Shown here piece by piece: positions 12,061 through 26,497 of a DNA stretch of 64,000 nucleotides. Origin of the DNA: Iris pallida (Eukaryota; Streptophyta; Magnoliopsida; Asparagales; Iridaceae); NCBI GenBank assembly GCA_029216955.1, contig JANAVB010015600.1:26828188-26892187 (forward strand), in the 5' to 3' direction. The notes below the pieces were generated by a model. That model was not told the origin of the DNA. It was given only the letters and a program-made list of their open reading frames with translations, and made no database searches. How positions within the stretch are numbered: the first letter of the stretch is position 1; each line of letters starts with the position of its first letter. Both the position numbers and the translations under genes were made by a program.

Positions 12061-12628
12061 TTTCATGCTTCTACATCAAGTAAATCTCATGTCATGTCAA
12101 GTTCAAGTAATGCGGAGACATGTGATCAAGTCAAGTCGATTGTACAAGTATACGAAATCTAAATGACTACGGTATACCAATGATCAAACACGTGACAAGA
12201 AAAACAGACACGCAAGATATATGGAACATAAAAAAAGTTTTATGAAACATGTACAAGAAACATATGATATGACAAGCAAGAAATAGACATGAACATAATC
12301 AAGCAAAACTAACATGCATAAATACTATACAAGTTGGCAATTTATACTTGGCTTATTTTTTGATTCATGAGGTATTACTACTGACAGCTTCATATCATGT
12401 AATCCACGATGCCCATAATTTCGATCTAATCGAATTCCATAATTCCATATAACACAAACAAAGCAATGATCAATATCTAACAACCCACAATAGACACACT
12501 ACGTTTTCTAGGGTTTAAACCTACTTTTGGGATTTCTAGGTTGTCCATCCGACTTTTAGAAATTCTTAAATACTGTCAAAATATTCATATAAATTCTGAA
12601 AAATAGTTTTATGTTCTTATATATCCTC

Positions 12629-12722
<94 letters not shown>

Positions 12723-13070
12723 CCAGCATCTAATTCTCACAAAATATTAGTAATTATATTTTCCTATGAATTAATTCGTTCAAACAGGGACAATAGTTAA
12801 AGGAAAAATTATTTATCCTAAACCGTTAATCCATTAACTCTAGAATTAATGCATAAACTAATAACATATTCATTATAGATATACTAAAATTTTATACCGA
12901 ATTACTAAGCCAATTCAGAGTTACGATATTTCCAATTTGAGTAAATTATGAATATATCAAAACATGAAATGATGTATTGCAAAAATTATAATTAATTATA
13001 GAAAAATCATTTTAGTGATCTACTTCAGATTCTAGTAGCACTATATGTTAGGTTTCCTACAAAATTTGTT
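12061..13070. other. AT-rich intergenic DNA with a (TA)n tract
   Basis: No coding signal. A pure (TA)n run of about 88 bp lies at 12631-12718. The rest is low-complexity AT-rich DNA. Confidence 0.7.
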
Positions 13071-13180
13071 TCAATGAAAAATAATGAATAATATAGGAGG
13101 AGATATTAAAATATTGCTAGAGACAAATATTGCTAAAATACATATTTTTGTACGAATTATTTTAGGGGACAAACAAAGTC

Positions 13181-13754
13181 TATTTCGGGATTGGGGATAT
13201 GTTTGGAAAGCTAAGAGGGAGAAGATCATACCTAAAGTTTTAGAATCAAATTCCTTCATTTGGTTCCTCAAAAGCGTCTTGCAACACACAATTCTTCTTC
13301 TGGTTGCTGCTAAAATCTTCTCCAAAAAGAACCACTAACCCTAAAATTAAATGTCTTTATAAAAGAAAATGGGAAGGCACAATACGGGTCAAACTTGGGT
13401 TTGACCCGTGGGCCTCTCATATGGTTGCGAATTTGGTAATTTTTTGGGTTTTGTTGAAAATGAAGTACTATTTCGGGATTGGGGATATGTTTTGGAAAGC
13501 TAAGAGGGAGAAGATCATACCTAAAGTTTCAGAATCAAATTCCTTCATTTGGTTCCTCAAAAGCGTCTTGCAACACGCAATTCTTCTTCTGGTTGCTGCT
13601 AAAATCTTCTCCAAAAAGAACCACTAACCCTAAAATTAAATGTCTTTATAAAATAAAATGGGAAGGCACATTCTGGGTCAAACTTGGGTTTGACCCGTGG
13701 GCCTCTCATATGGGTGCGAATTTGGTAATTTTTTTGGTTTTGTTGAAAATGAAG
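13181..13754. repeat. tandem duplication, two units of about 287 bp
   Basis: The block beginning CTATTTCGGGATTGGGGATA is repeated head to tail (13181-13467 and 13468-13754) with only a few differences. Each unit holds the inverted-repeat hairpin GGGTCAAACTTGGGTTTGACCC-like core. ORFs across it are shared by both units and match no known protein. Confidence 0.9.
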
Positions 13755-13763
13755 TATTGGTTT

Positions 13764-13766
<3 letters not shown>

Positions 13767-13831
<65 letters not shown>
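13767..13831. repeat. (TA)n microsatellite
   Basis: A pure TA run at the end of the tandem duplication, followed by a T-rich tract. Confidence 0.95.
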
Positions 13832-13833
<2 letters not shown>

Positions 13834-14166
13834 TTTTTTTTTCTTTTTTTTGAAAGAAGGTAATTGTGGCGAACGCTCCCACCGCTTTGCACGTATTTTA
13901 TTAGAATATTTTCGTCTTTTTCAGGTGACTATTCATGTACTTGTGCTTTCTTTTTTAATTTTTTATTGAGAATAATAACCTTTGAAAAATGGTAAGGACA
14001 ACAAAATTATTACCATTGGAACATGAAGAGTTGTATGAAAAAAAATTACGTGCAAACTTTATTGACTTGACTTTTAAACATAAATGACATGCAAGTTGAC
14101 ATAATAACATCATGTTTATAAAATACTCAAGGGTATTTTAGGAATTCAAAAGCTTCACCACTAAGT

Positions 14167-14170
<4 letters not shown>

Positions 14171-14237
<67 letters not shown>

Positions 14238-14700
14238 TTATGGAAACTTGAAGATATATGATTATATCTATGTACATATCATTTGGATGTGCATATTGAT
14301 TAGGAAGCATGGCATGACTAGTATAGACATATTCCATGGTTAGTGTATTAGGCATGAAATGATTTGAATAGACATAGTCATATGATATTATATTTATGGA
14401 AACTTGAAGATATATGATTATATCTATGTACATATCATTGCATATATGAGATAGGAAATGATTTAGTTTAGATTGGATTTAAATATACATGGTGGTATAT
14501 CTAAATATGAAGCCTTACATACATATATAAAGATATTTATATATCAATATTTATGAGATATGCCATATTTTGACTTGGTTTTACATATGTGACATTAATA
14601 TGACTATGTCTATTCAAATCATTTCATGCCTAATACACTAACCATGGAATATGACTATACTAGTCATGCCATGCTTCCTAATCAATATGCACATCCAATT
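14171..14700. repeat. (TA)n followed by a direct and inverted repeat cluster
   Basis: After a (TA)n tract (14171-14232), a ~52-bp block starting TTATATTTATGGAAACTTGA occurs at 14231 and again at about 14389. A ~100-bp block (14286-14385) recurs in reverse complement at about 14597-14698 (GACTATGTCTATTCAAATCA arm). This predicts a stem-loop of roughly 400 bp and is probably a MITE or fold-back remnant. Confidence 0.75.
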
Positions 14701-14789
14701 TATCCATGATTAAGGCTAATCATATATAATAATTTTTTTTAAAAATAATAAAAAAGAATTTCACAAATATGTTAATTAAGCCAAAATAT

Positions 14790-15990
14790 AAATTTAAAAA
14801 GTTTGGGAGTTTACAAGGATAACTGGTCAATCATGCCATAGAACTCACTCAAGTGATCCATAATGGACGAACCATTCTTTGCTTGCTCAATATTGACGAT
14901 GTGATCCACAGCTCCGATACCAATTTGTCAAGGATTGCAGCTTCTCCTACAAAGTCTTTGCATGCTCAATGTTGACGATATAATTATACACATATGCATT
15001 TACTAACAACCTAATATACCCACACACTTGTATATGCTCAAAATATCAATTCTCATCGAGTTATTTACTAGACTTTTCAGAGGCGACTTTTTGACGAACA
15101 ACAAATATTTTATCTTGCTTCACAAATAGTAATAATTGGAACGGTTCAGGCTTATCATGCGCACTGACTTCGCATCCATCTCTTCAACTCAGTTTGACTG
15201 TCAACCCCTGACACCTGTAAACCTATGCTCTGACACTATTATGTTAACCACAACTCTGATACCACTCTGTTGGTATTAGCAGAGTTAGCTCTAATACCAA
15301 TGAACGAAATACAAAAACCGTTTCCCGAAACCAGTAGGACCTGACGAGGACTGAAGGTTTCGCAAACCAAATATTCCAAAATCACAAAAAATGCAACGCA
15401 AATACAATAATATTTATGTGAAAAAAGTTGGACGAAAAAAACTATGGCACGATTAGAGTCCAACATGGAAGAGCTTCCACTAATAAAATAAGAAGATACA
15501 CTAACTCCTTACAAACTTCTCTCATGATCCACATGGATCACAATGCTTCAATAAATGAAAATATATTACAATAGTAGAATGAAGATTATCAAAGACAAGA
15601 TGATGAGGAAGAACCTATGAAGAACTCCTCAAAACGATCTCTCCTCGAAACAATCTCCAAAACTTCCAATCTCTTTCTTCATCTCTTAAAAAGTTGTAAC
15701 CTTTGAGAAACCTCTCATTTTGATCTTATGATAATGAATTATGATTAGGAAACACCTATTTAAAGTATGCCAATTATGAACAAATATGGACCATTGGTCA
15801 CAATCCAATGGTAATAAATTTTCAAATTGGGCCTTCAGTCCCGACAACGGTATATCGACAATATAACGGTTTTAGTATACCGGTGGTATACCAAACATTG
15901 CCCACTTTGAATCAGAACCTATTCTCAAACAAAATGTTATCATACCAGTATATCGTAGACTCTAATATTGTACTTTCTAATAACTTTCGA
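14790..15990 (-). mobile_element. copia remnant: gag fragment, primer site and LTR
   Basis: Minus-strand frames at about 14910-14825 read MDHLSEFYGMIDQLSL, a typical copia gag segment. At 15247-15272 the minus strand reads CCAACAGAGTGGTATCAGAG, which is an LTR end followed by the initiator-Met tRNA binding site common in copia elements. The adjacent 15270-15990 would be the LTR, with a TTAAATAGG TATA-like box on the minus strand near 15765. Boundaries are approximate, and the rest of the element is missing. Confidence 0.55.
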
Positions 15991-15999
15991 TACACACTG

Positions 16000-17660
16000 T
16001 AATTAAGCCACCTTTGTCACCTTCGACCTTCCGAACTTCTCCGACATACGAATGTCACTTATTACACTCTGGAGTATTCTCCATATAGATTGAAAACTCC
16101 ATCCAACATCAACACATTTGAAGTACTTGAACTCCTTTTATCTTCTACGAAGCTCATATTAGTACGAGATACGACCTTTTATGCTTAAACGGAGAGGGAT
16201 TTATACAATGGAAATTAAATTCTTTTGCACTCAAAATACCATCTACTTGGTCATTTTTTAATTACTTAAATACCATGAAGCTCATAAAATTGTCAAGAAT
16301 AAAAGTAAAGCAATATTTATACCTAAATCAATCAAAATGATGCATTCCAAGAAGATTGATATTAATTGTTTTATGATTTATGGAGGTGAAGAAAGATTGT
16401 GGTGATGGGATAGAATTTAGACATAAAAAATCAAGAAAATAGTAATAACAAATTAGGACTTGGGATGTAACAATTTTGTTTTTCAGCAGTATCCAAAAGC
16501 ATAGACATCAGGTTATGGTTTGAGATTGTCAGGCTTTTCAGAAAGCGACACAAGCAATTATCGAAAGCAACCTCTCATTTGTTTTGGAAAGCTTATCCAA
16601 AATTTAAACCTCTTAGACGCATAACAAAGTCGATCGAAAGCATGTATGTTTATCTTTGATTGAGTAGTCTGATTTGCCTATGGCTTGAACCACCGAGACA
16701 AGACCCAAGCATGTTGCAACTCTATTTGTGTGAAGAAGTTTTTTTTTTAAATGTGAAAGCTTGGCGAAATTAATTCTAGAATTTTGCAAATTCCAAACCC
16801 ATTCAAATAAGCCCAAATACGAGTTGAAATGGGCTTCTACAAAATAATAATAATAATAATAATAATAATATAAAAAAAATAGACCAACATAGGAAAAAGA
16901 GAAATCACCAACATCAGGACAGCCAAATGATCATCAATATCCGTATCTTCAACAAACACGCTTCCCAACCGTCCGCATAACAAATCCACATCATCAACAT
17001 TTTATTTATTTCTTATTTATTATTAAACTATTTTCTTCACTTCTACATTCTCCTCTTTCCATATTAAAACATAAATTAATTAGTGTTTAGATCCTGCATT
17101 TTATATCAACTTATATCTCGTTTGGTTCTAAATTTTTTTTTTCTCCTCTTGCTTAGAAATTTTTAATATTTATACAATTTTATTTCAGTGTTTTTAAAAG
17201 ACAAGAAAATTGAAAGGAGTAAATATTTAGGATAAAAAAAGTAAACGACAGTGCTACGTTGTCTGTGGATTTGGTCCGCAGTTCTGATCCGCTGACCACG
17301 TATCGCACGTCCATTGGCGACGGCGGGGGATGGTTGAGACGTGAGCACGCACGCGGTCACCTCCGCGGACAAAATTTTTTTTTTTCGAAAAAGAAATCCT
17401 TGTGATGAGTGGAAAACTTCTATTTTTTTTGGACATCCCATTAGAGAAAATAAATATTTTTTTTCACGGGTCTTGATTCCGGAAACTAAATGTGGCTTTA
17501 GAATTTAAGAAAAGTTTGGACCATAAAATTTTATTTTATTTTTGGTTTTCGTTTTTTTTTTTCCTATTATATCCGAAATACGAGTACAAAGGAGACACAA
17601 TTAAAATAAAATAAGAAATAAAAAATTTAAATTCAGGATTCAACTATAAAATCTAGAATC
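16000..17660. other. gene-poor upstream region of the MDH gene
   Basis: Contains a short (TAA)n run (16844-16870) and AT-rich DNA. A GC-richer block at 17260-17370 has several ACGT cores (CCACGTATC, GCACGTCC, GACGTGAGC) that could be promoter elements of the downstream gene. No coding region is recognised. Confidence 0.5.
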
Positions 17661-17673
17661 TGGACTTGGCTCT

Positions 17674-17680
17674 TATAAAA
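17674..17680 (+). promoter_or_regulatory. TATA box of the MDH gene
   Basis: TATAAAA lies 123 bp before the ATG, within CTCTTATAAAACAAACG. It would place transcription start near 17705. Confidence 0.5.
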
Positions 17681-17698
17681 CAAACGAACTCCCACCCT

Positions 17699-17700
<2 letters not shown>

Positions 17701-17741
<41 letters not shown>
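17701..17741. repeat. 41-bp poly(A) tract in the presumed 5' UTR
   Basis: An uninterrupted run of 41 A between the TATA-like box and the ATG of the MDH gene. It could be a true tract, a retroposon tail or an assembly artefact. Its length should be regarded as unreliable. Confidence 0.9.
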
Positions 17742-17744
<3 letters not shown>

Positions 17745-17796
17745 TCACTTTGATCTCTTCTTCCACTTTCGATCCCACTCCTTTTCTTCATTAACG

Positions 17797-20700
17797 ATGA
17801 AGCCGAGTCCAGATTTTTCTCAGCGCATAGCGAGGATCTCCGGCCATCTCAACCCTCCCAAACTCCAGGTTCCTTCCTTCATTTTTCTCGGATTTCTTTT
17901 TTTAATATGTATTTTGGTTTCTGGGCATTATTGGGTTTTCGATTTTTTGCTGGTTTCTGGAAGAAAGACTGGATCTTGGCGCTAGTAGTTTACATAAGAT
18001 TCGAATTTCTTTATTTGGGAAGTTAGGGTTTTCTTTTTGTATGTTTTTTTCTCCTGTTTTGGTTTCTTGGTATCAGTGGGTTTCCAGTTTTATGCTGTTT
18101 TCTGTAGGAAAGATAGAATCTTGAATTGGGAATTAGTTTTTTTTTTTTTTTTTTTCCTGAAGCTCTGATCCCAGAGTTTCTATGTAGCAGTTTAGTGTGT
18201 TGATTTCTATTACTATCGTCTCTCGATTGTATAGGTGGGGGAGAGCTCTTTGCTGAAGCTTGCGAATTGCCGATCGAAAGGAGGGGCACCTGGATTCAAA
18301 GTGGCGGTACTGGGCGCCGCAGGCGGGATCGGCCAGCCGCTGGCGATGCTGATGAAGATGAACCCTCTCGTGTCGGTTCTTCATCTGTACGACGTCGTCA
18401 ACGCGCCCGGCGTCACTGCTGATATCAGTCATATGAACACCGGTGCTGTGGTAACTTTTCTCAATCTCCCCCCTCTTTCTTTTGAAGTAATTAGGAATAT
18501 GGCATTTCCAGTGAACTGATATATATATTAGTAGGGATCGGTATCTCCCTAGAATGTCCAATATATATGTATTGAGGAGTGATCTAGAAGACTAGAACCA
18601 CCGGGTGGTTTAATACTATAGAACTACTCTATCTCTATGTTATATCAATTCAATCTATAACAAATCCTAATTAAAATATAAACGTACATATAGCAAATTT
18701 TTATCAAATATTTAAACTATTTTTCAACAATATCATAAAGAAAAAAAATATATTTTACGTTCAACACAATATATATATGTAGCCCCTATATATATAGCCC
18801 CTTTACATAAATGTATTGAATAATTACGGGATGATTTAACAAATCCAAATATTTTATTGAAAGAAAAGAAAAGAAAAAAAAACCTTTGGTCAAATTTTTT
18901 CTCTGCTGCCCTCTTTCTCAAAAAATTTCTCTACTTCCCTTTTTCTCCTTCTAAACACACCATCAGCCTCTCCTTCTAAACCAAAAAATGCCACCTCCGA
19001 CCGCCAAGTATTCGACCATCCCAACCCCCCTTGAACTCGAGCCACGACCACCACCTCCGACCGCAACCTGCCTCCAACACCGGTCTCCCTCGTTGCAACC
19101 TGCCTCCACGTCTACCATCTCTGACGCTCTCCTAAATACTGCGCTCAGACTCATCCGGCCGACTCCCGCATCAGAATTCGACGTCCCTTCACTGTTGCAA
19201 TACTCGGACCTCCATGCCTCTAAACTCAAGGTACTATTAAACCCCAATACTTTTAGGGCTTTAATTTTTTCCCAATTATAATAGATGGTTTTTTAAGTCT
19301 TTCTGGAATTTTCCTTTATTTTGTAGCATTGGAGCTATAAGATGTCCCTATATAAGCCCGAACACCAAATTCACTCAATGCCTAAAAACTAAGCCTAACT
19401 ACCAAGATTATTTAACCATGATGATCAAATGAAGTATTGATCTTTGGATATAAGGACTTTCAAGACTAGATGTGTAAAATTTGATGGATGTGAGAAAACT
19501 AATTAGTTGGTTCTTGCAAGTCTTGTAATCCTGATAGATCCATGTAAATTATCATGTCAGCTTACAGTTATTTATTAGGTTGTTCAGTCTGACACTACCT
19601 GTTTGTTTGAACTTTCAGGATGATGATGGATCAATTATGTATTTGGTATTCACAATATGAAAACCTCATAAACCGAAGCCATAAATCTGAACATCATAAA
19701 ATTACTTTGTTATTCATGAGTAATGGTAGCATTATTGGCCATAAACTTGAACATCATCTCATAGTCATACAGTTAGCTTCTTCTGTCAATCAAATAATTA
19801 GTGCTATTTGAATTTCATCAAGCTAGTTTTTTTATAGATTATATCTATTTGTCCATTTTGATATGTTTTCAAAGATTAATGAAGCTTGTTTTGTATCAGT
19901 TGTAGGCTATTACCTAAGCTCCAAATGATTACATGACATACCAAATTATACATCTCCCAGGAAATGGTATCATTGCATTCACGGCATATTTCTTCGAATT
20001 CAGTGTCACGTCTTATATATTTTTGATATTTCATGTCTAATGAGGACTATATATCATTACTTCATGATATGACTATCAAGATACATTCTAATAACTTCAG
20101 AATTCGTATTTCCCAAATATTATCACAACTATATACATGTACGATGTAAAAATCACCAATTATCCCTTGGACAATCTCCACTTTGGTGCCAATTCAGAAT
20201 TCAATCATATGCGGAGAATATTTTATTGAAACCATTTATGTGAAACCTAGTCCGTATATTTTTTTAGGAAAAAAATATTGTAAAAAAAATACATGAAACC
20301 ATTTATGTGAGCACATCTCCTGGATTTTGTATTAGATTGCAATGCATTCTAAGTTTATTGGAAAAGAATTTCTTGCATTCCATGTTTTTTTAAAAGTACA
20401 CTTATTATGTCTATATTATTTTCAGGAAAAAATTGAGATATTTGATTTTGGTGTAGGGATTAGTGGGGATAATAACATGAATATTGATTTAAAGAATATG
20501 CACAATTTGAAATACAACAGGATAGTGAAAGTGCAAATTCACAATCTAGTCCAAATAGTAAATCATATAACATCGTAAACTATCCGCAAGTCCCGGAGGA
20601 GGTGAAGCCTAAATTGAGCCAAGTGTTTGAAACATTAGATGATGTATATAATTTTTACAATACATATGCTAAACGATATGGGTTTAATGTACGTAAATGG

Positions 20701-23233
20701 AGTACCAAAAAAGAGAGGGAGCGGTGTGATTTTGCGGAAAGGGGTATGTGTGTTTTAAAGAAGGAAATAGAACAGTAATCGTCGAGGACTAGTGAAAGTG
20801 GGTTGTGGTGCTAGACTTATTGTTGTTAGGTCACCTACCGACAAGTATGTTGTCCATGTATTTGATGAAGGAAACAATCGCTCATTGTCAACCCCAAGTA
20901 AGACACATTTATTGAGATATCACCATCAACTTACATATGCCCAAAAGTATTTGACTCAACAACTTGGGACAATAAATATTCCAACATATCAATAATATAA
21001 TTTGCTTGATTTACAGCAGGGTGGGTTTGAAAATGTTGGTTATACACAACAAGATTTGTACAATCATGAAAGAAATATAAAGAAAGCGAGAGAGAGAGAG
21101 AGAGAGAGAGAGTCATGATGGAGACATGTTTCACGAGTATCTAACACTCGAAAAAGTCGTTCACTTTTGTGATTAAATCTGATGAGGAGCACAAGATTAC
21201 TCATTGGTTTTTGGTCGATGCGACTTCCCGACGTTCCTACAATGATTTATGGTGACATTGTGGCTTTTGATACAACTTATAATACTAATCAGTATGGTTT
21301 GATTTTTGCATCACTTATGGGAGGTAAATATCCACAATGAAACCATTGTATTTGGTAGTGCATTTTTAATAGATGAGATAGTTAATTTTTTGTTAATTGG
21401 ACCGACCTCTCGAGGCTATGTCGGGTGACGTCCCTATAATTATCACCAATCAAGATCCGGCAATGGCAAAGGCAATATTGGAGACTCTTCCCAATACCTT
21501 TCATAGGTATTGTAGTTGGCATATTTTAAAAAAGTTCTTTGAAAAGATTGATGTTGTTAAGTATGGTCTATATTATAAAGAATTTTTAAATTGTATTTAG
21601 AAAACGGAGATCAAGGAAGAGTTTGACACAAAGTGGAGAGAGCTTGTTGAAAAGAGTGACTTGAGTTCCAATGGGCGGCTACAAAGAATGTTTAATATAC
21701 ATGACAATGTGTACCTTGTTATATACTTATACGAACTATTTTTTTCGACTAACATGTCTAGTAGCCAACGAGCGAAAAGTGCTCACTTGTTCTTTAAAGG
21801 CTATGTCAAAAAAAAATTATTGGTTGATTTTATGATCCAATTTGGTAGGGGTCTTGAGCACCCAAGTCAAAATGGGTATCGGATCACAAAGACATAGTAG
21901 AGAGGCCTATGTTGAAATTACAAAATGATATGGTAGTTCAAATGGTTGACATCTACACGAACGATATATTTTACAAATTTCAAGAGGAAATATGTGTTTG
22001 CTCCATCTAATTACAAATTTGAGGTTGTAAATGATGAGGGCATTAGAATTGGTATAAAATCAAAAGGAACATTTTTGATAATCACAAATCCCGAGAAATT
22101 GTGTATGATAAGGAATTTGATTTCGCGTGTACATACAAAATGTTTGAGTTTAGGAATCCCATATCGACATGTGTTATCTTCTTTGCAAAAATTTCATAAT
22201 TTTGAATCATTGCCTAGTCAATACATCTTAAAGAGGTGGACAAAATGGCAAAATAAGTTAACGTTATTCTCGAGGGTGGCACAGAGATGACTGATGACAA
22301 ATTCTGTTTTCAAAACCGAGTCGTTTGATTCAACAAGCCTTGAATTTGGTTGATAGGGCCCTTACAAATCAAGAACCATGAAGGCGTACTCCCATGTATT
22401 GGATGGTGCAAATGATAGAGTCGATAAAATTATTAGTGGTGTTGTAGTTGGTGATTAGATTGTCGAGCCAATAGTCGGAGGTGTCATATTATCGGGACAA
22501 ATGAATTATAATATTAAACATGCTTATACCGAACCAATCCAAATACGTGTTAAAGGATACAGGAAAAGGCTCAATGGAGGAAGAGTGCATTAAAGAAGGC
22601 AAAAACCTCCAAAGGCCGTAAATGTAATGGGTGTGGATTGTATTAGACAAAAAACATGACAAGAGAAATGTTCGAATCCAATTAAAATGGGTACATATTG
22701 TCTGTATATATAGATACTTCTTTTATTTTTTTAAAAAAAATTGTCTGGTCCTAAATAATTATATTCATTGAATTTAATTTGTCTTTTGTTCAGTTCTTCT
22801 TTAGCCACCATGACAGAGACAAGTTGTGATAAACTTGATAAACTTTCAAGTACAACAATAACAAATGTTTAAAAGGAACAAACAAAATTAAGTTGTTCAA
22901 TTTTAACCATAATACTTGATAAACTTCCAAAACGTCAGTTCTCTTTTACAATAATCAAACAAGCATTGAATGTATTGTGTAGCATGCAACACTTTTTGCT
23001 CTAGTTCCAATTAAATAATATTAGATAACACTCGAACACAATTAACAGTGTATTAGATAAAATACAAATTAATAGTGCTTTTATTCCTTCTACATATTAT
23101 TCCTCGTCTCCGTCATGGTGGCTTGAGAAGATCTAAACAAGATATAAATTAAATTCAGTGAATACAATTATTAGGACTGGAGAATTTTTAAGAAAATAAA
23201 AGATATATATATATATAATATATATATATTATA

Positions 23234-23285
<52 letters not shown>

Positions 23286-26200
23286 CATACCCATTTTTAA
23301 TTATATTCTGACAATTTCTTTTGTCATGGTTTTGTCTATACAATCCACACTCATTACATTTCAGCCATCGGAGGTTTTTGCCTTCTTTAATGCATTCTCT
23401 TCCCTCCTTGAGCCTTTTTCCCTCATCGTTTAGCACTTACTTGGATTTGTTCCTTATAAGTAGGTATTACAACTCATCTGCCCCGACAATGGGACGCCCC
23501 AAACTCTTGGGTCGACAATCTCATCACCAACTACAACACATTAATAATTTCATCGATTTTATCCGTTGCACCAACCAAAGCATCTTAGTACGCCTTCATG
23601 GTTCTTGATTTATAAGAGCCCTATCAACCAAAATTAAGGCTTGTTGAATCAAACGACTCAGATTTAAAAAATAGGATTTATCATCACTTATCTCCATGCC
23701 ACCCTCGAGAATGACGTTTACTTATTTTGCCATTTTTGTCCACCTCTTTAAAATGTATTGGCCTAGGCAATCATTCGAAATTATAAAATGCTACAAATAA
23801 GAACATATGTCGATATGGGATCCCGAAACTCTCAAACATCTTGTATGTAAACGTTGTGAAATCCAATTCCTTATCATACACAATTTCTCAGGATTTGTGA
23901 TTATCAAAAAATTCTTTTGATTTTATACACAATTTTAATGCCCTCATCATTTACCACCTCAAATTTGTAATTGGTGCAAACACACCTCTTCTTGAAATTT
24001 GTAAAATATTTCATTCGTGTAGATGTCAACCATTTGGACCACCACATCATTTTGTAATTTCAACTTAGGCCTTTTCACTATGTCTTTGTGATTCGATACC
24101 TTCTTATTCTAACTTAGGCGCTCAAGATCCCTACCAAATTGAATCATAAAATCCACCAATAAATTTTTCTCTTAACATAACCTTTAAACAAGGTCCGCAG
24201 TATCGGTATCAGACCATTCCTATGGGTATCGGGATTGACAGTATCGGCAGTGTCAGATCGGAGTATGGAATTTTTTGGTATCGGGAATCAAATAGCTATT
24301 AACAAATTATTAATCTTTTAGAAAGTATTTTATACATTTAGACATAATTTTAAGTATTTCTAGTGTTGTTGTTAGGAGTTTTGAAATTGAATGAAATAGT
24401 GGTTACTCTTGGCAATTGGTTTACATGTGATAGATAAGTTTTCATATTTTACATTCTTTTACAACCTTACTATATTTTTACGCCCTTGCTAATTGATTTT
24501 TTTTTCGTTCAATTTTCTTTGCCGAATTGACCAGAAAGGAGATCCCTAATGTCAGTATTGGTCAATATCGGGTATCGGTCGGTATCAGATCGGGATATGT
24601 CAAACTGCATCGGTATCGGACGTATCGGATTGGTATCGGCCGATACTGCAAACAATGCTTTAAAGAATGACTGAGTGAGCACTTTTCGCTTGTTGGCTAC
24701 TAGACATGTTAGCCAAAAAGATATGGTTCATATAACAAGGTACCCATTTGTCATGTATATTAAACATTCTTTGTAGGCTGTAGCTATTTATTGGAACTCA
24801 AGTCACTCTTTTCAACATGCACTTTCCACTTTGTTTCAAACTCTTCCTTGACCTCTTGTTTTACAAATATAGTTTGAAAATTCTTTATAATATACACTAT
24901 ACTTTATAGCATCAATATTTTCTGAGGACTTTTTCAAAATATGCCAACTACAATACCTATGAAAGCTATTGGGAGACTCTTTGCTATTCTCTTTTGCCAT
25001 TGGTGAATCTTGATCGGTGATAATCATTGTAGGGACATCACCCGGCATAGCCTCGAGAAATCGGTGAAATAACCAATCAAAAGAATCAATTATCTCATCT
25101 ACCAAAAATACTACCAAATACAATGGTTTCATTATGGTTATTTACCCCCATAGTGGTACAAAATCAACCATACGGATTAGTACTATAAGGTGTTTCAAAT
25201 ACCACAATGTCAACATAAAACTTATAAGCTTGTCGGGAAGTCGCATCGGTCCAAAAACAATGAGTTATCTTGTGCTTCTCATCAAATTTAATCTCAAAAG
25301 TGAATGACGGGTTCTTAACTTTTTTCGCGTTTTAAATACTCGTTTTAAATACTCGTGAAACATGTCTCCATCATGACCCTCTTTCGCTTTCTTCATATTC
25401 CTTTCATGATTGTACAAATCTTGTCGTCTACAACCAACATTTCCAAACTCATCTGCCTGTAAACCAAGCAAATTATATTGTTGATATATTAGAATATTTA
25501 CTGTTCCAAGTTGTTGAGTCAAAACACTTTTGGGCATCTGTAATTTGATAGTGAGATCTCATTAAATGTCTGACTTGTGATTGACAATGAGTGATTATGC
25601 CCATCGTCAAATATATGGACGACATACTTGTCGGTGAGTGACCTAACAGCAATAAGTTTAGCACCACAACCCTCTCTCGCTACTCCTCAACGACGAATTG
25701 TGTCGGAATCTGCTATCGTCGTCTCATTTCCTTCTTTAAAACACACATGCTCCTTTCGCAAAATCACACAACTTGCTCTTTCTTTTTTGGTATTCCATTT
25801 ACGCACACTAATCTCACATCGTTTAGTATATGTATTATAAAAATTGTAGACATCATCTAATGTTTCAAACTCTTAGCTCAATTTAGGCTTCACTTCCTCC
25901 GGGACTTGTGGATAGTGTAAAATGTTATCTGATTTATTATTTGGACTAAATTGTGAATTTTCACTTTTACTATTCACTTGTATTTCCAAATTGTGCCTAC
26001 TCTCTAAATCAATATTCACGTCATTATTCCCACTAATCCCTACACCAAAAATCAAATATCTCCATTTTTTCCGAAATAATATAGACACAATAAGTACACT
26101 TCTAAAACAACATGAATACAAGGAAACATTATCAATAAAATTAGAATGCATTGCAATCTAATACAAATCCAGGAGACGTGTTCATATGAATGGTTTCATA

Positions 26201-26437
26201 TATTTTATAATATTTTTTTCCTAAAAAAATATGGACTAGGTTTTACATAAATGGTTTCAATAAAATTTCCTCCGCATATGATTGAATTCTGAATGTGGCA
26301 CCAAAGTGGAGATTGTGCAACGGATAATTGGTTATTTTTACATACATCTATATAGTTGTGATATATTTTGGAAATACGAATTCTAAAGTTATTAGAATGT
26401 ATCTTGATGGTAATATCACGAAGTAAAAATAAAATAA

Positions 26438-26497
<60 letters not shown>

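Noticed and set aside
15247..15272. tRNA gene
   Set aside because: The TGGTATCAGAG text is a retrotransposon primer-binding site; no cloverleaf surrounds it. The same holds at 34202 and 46430.
20600..25880. Domesticated FAR1/FHY3-like host gene
   Set aside because: Both copies are full of stops, occur as an inverted repeat and lie in an intron, so they are transposon relics.
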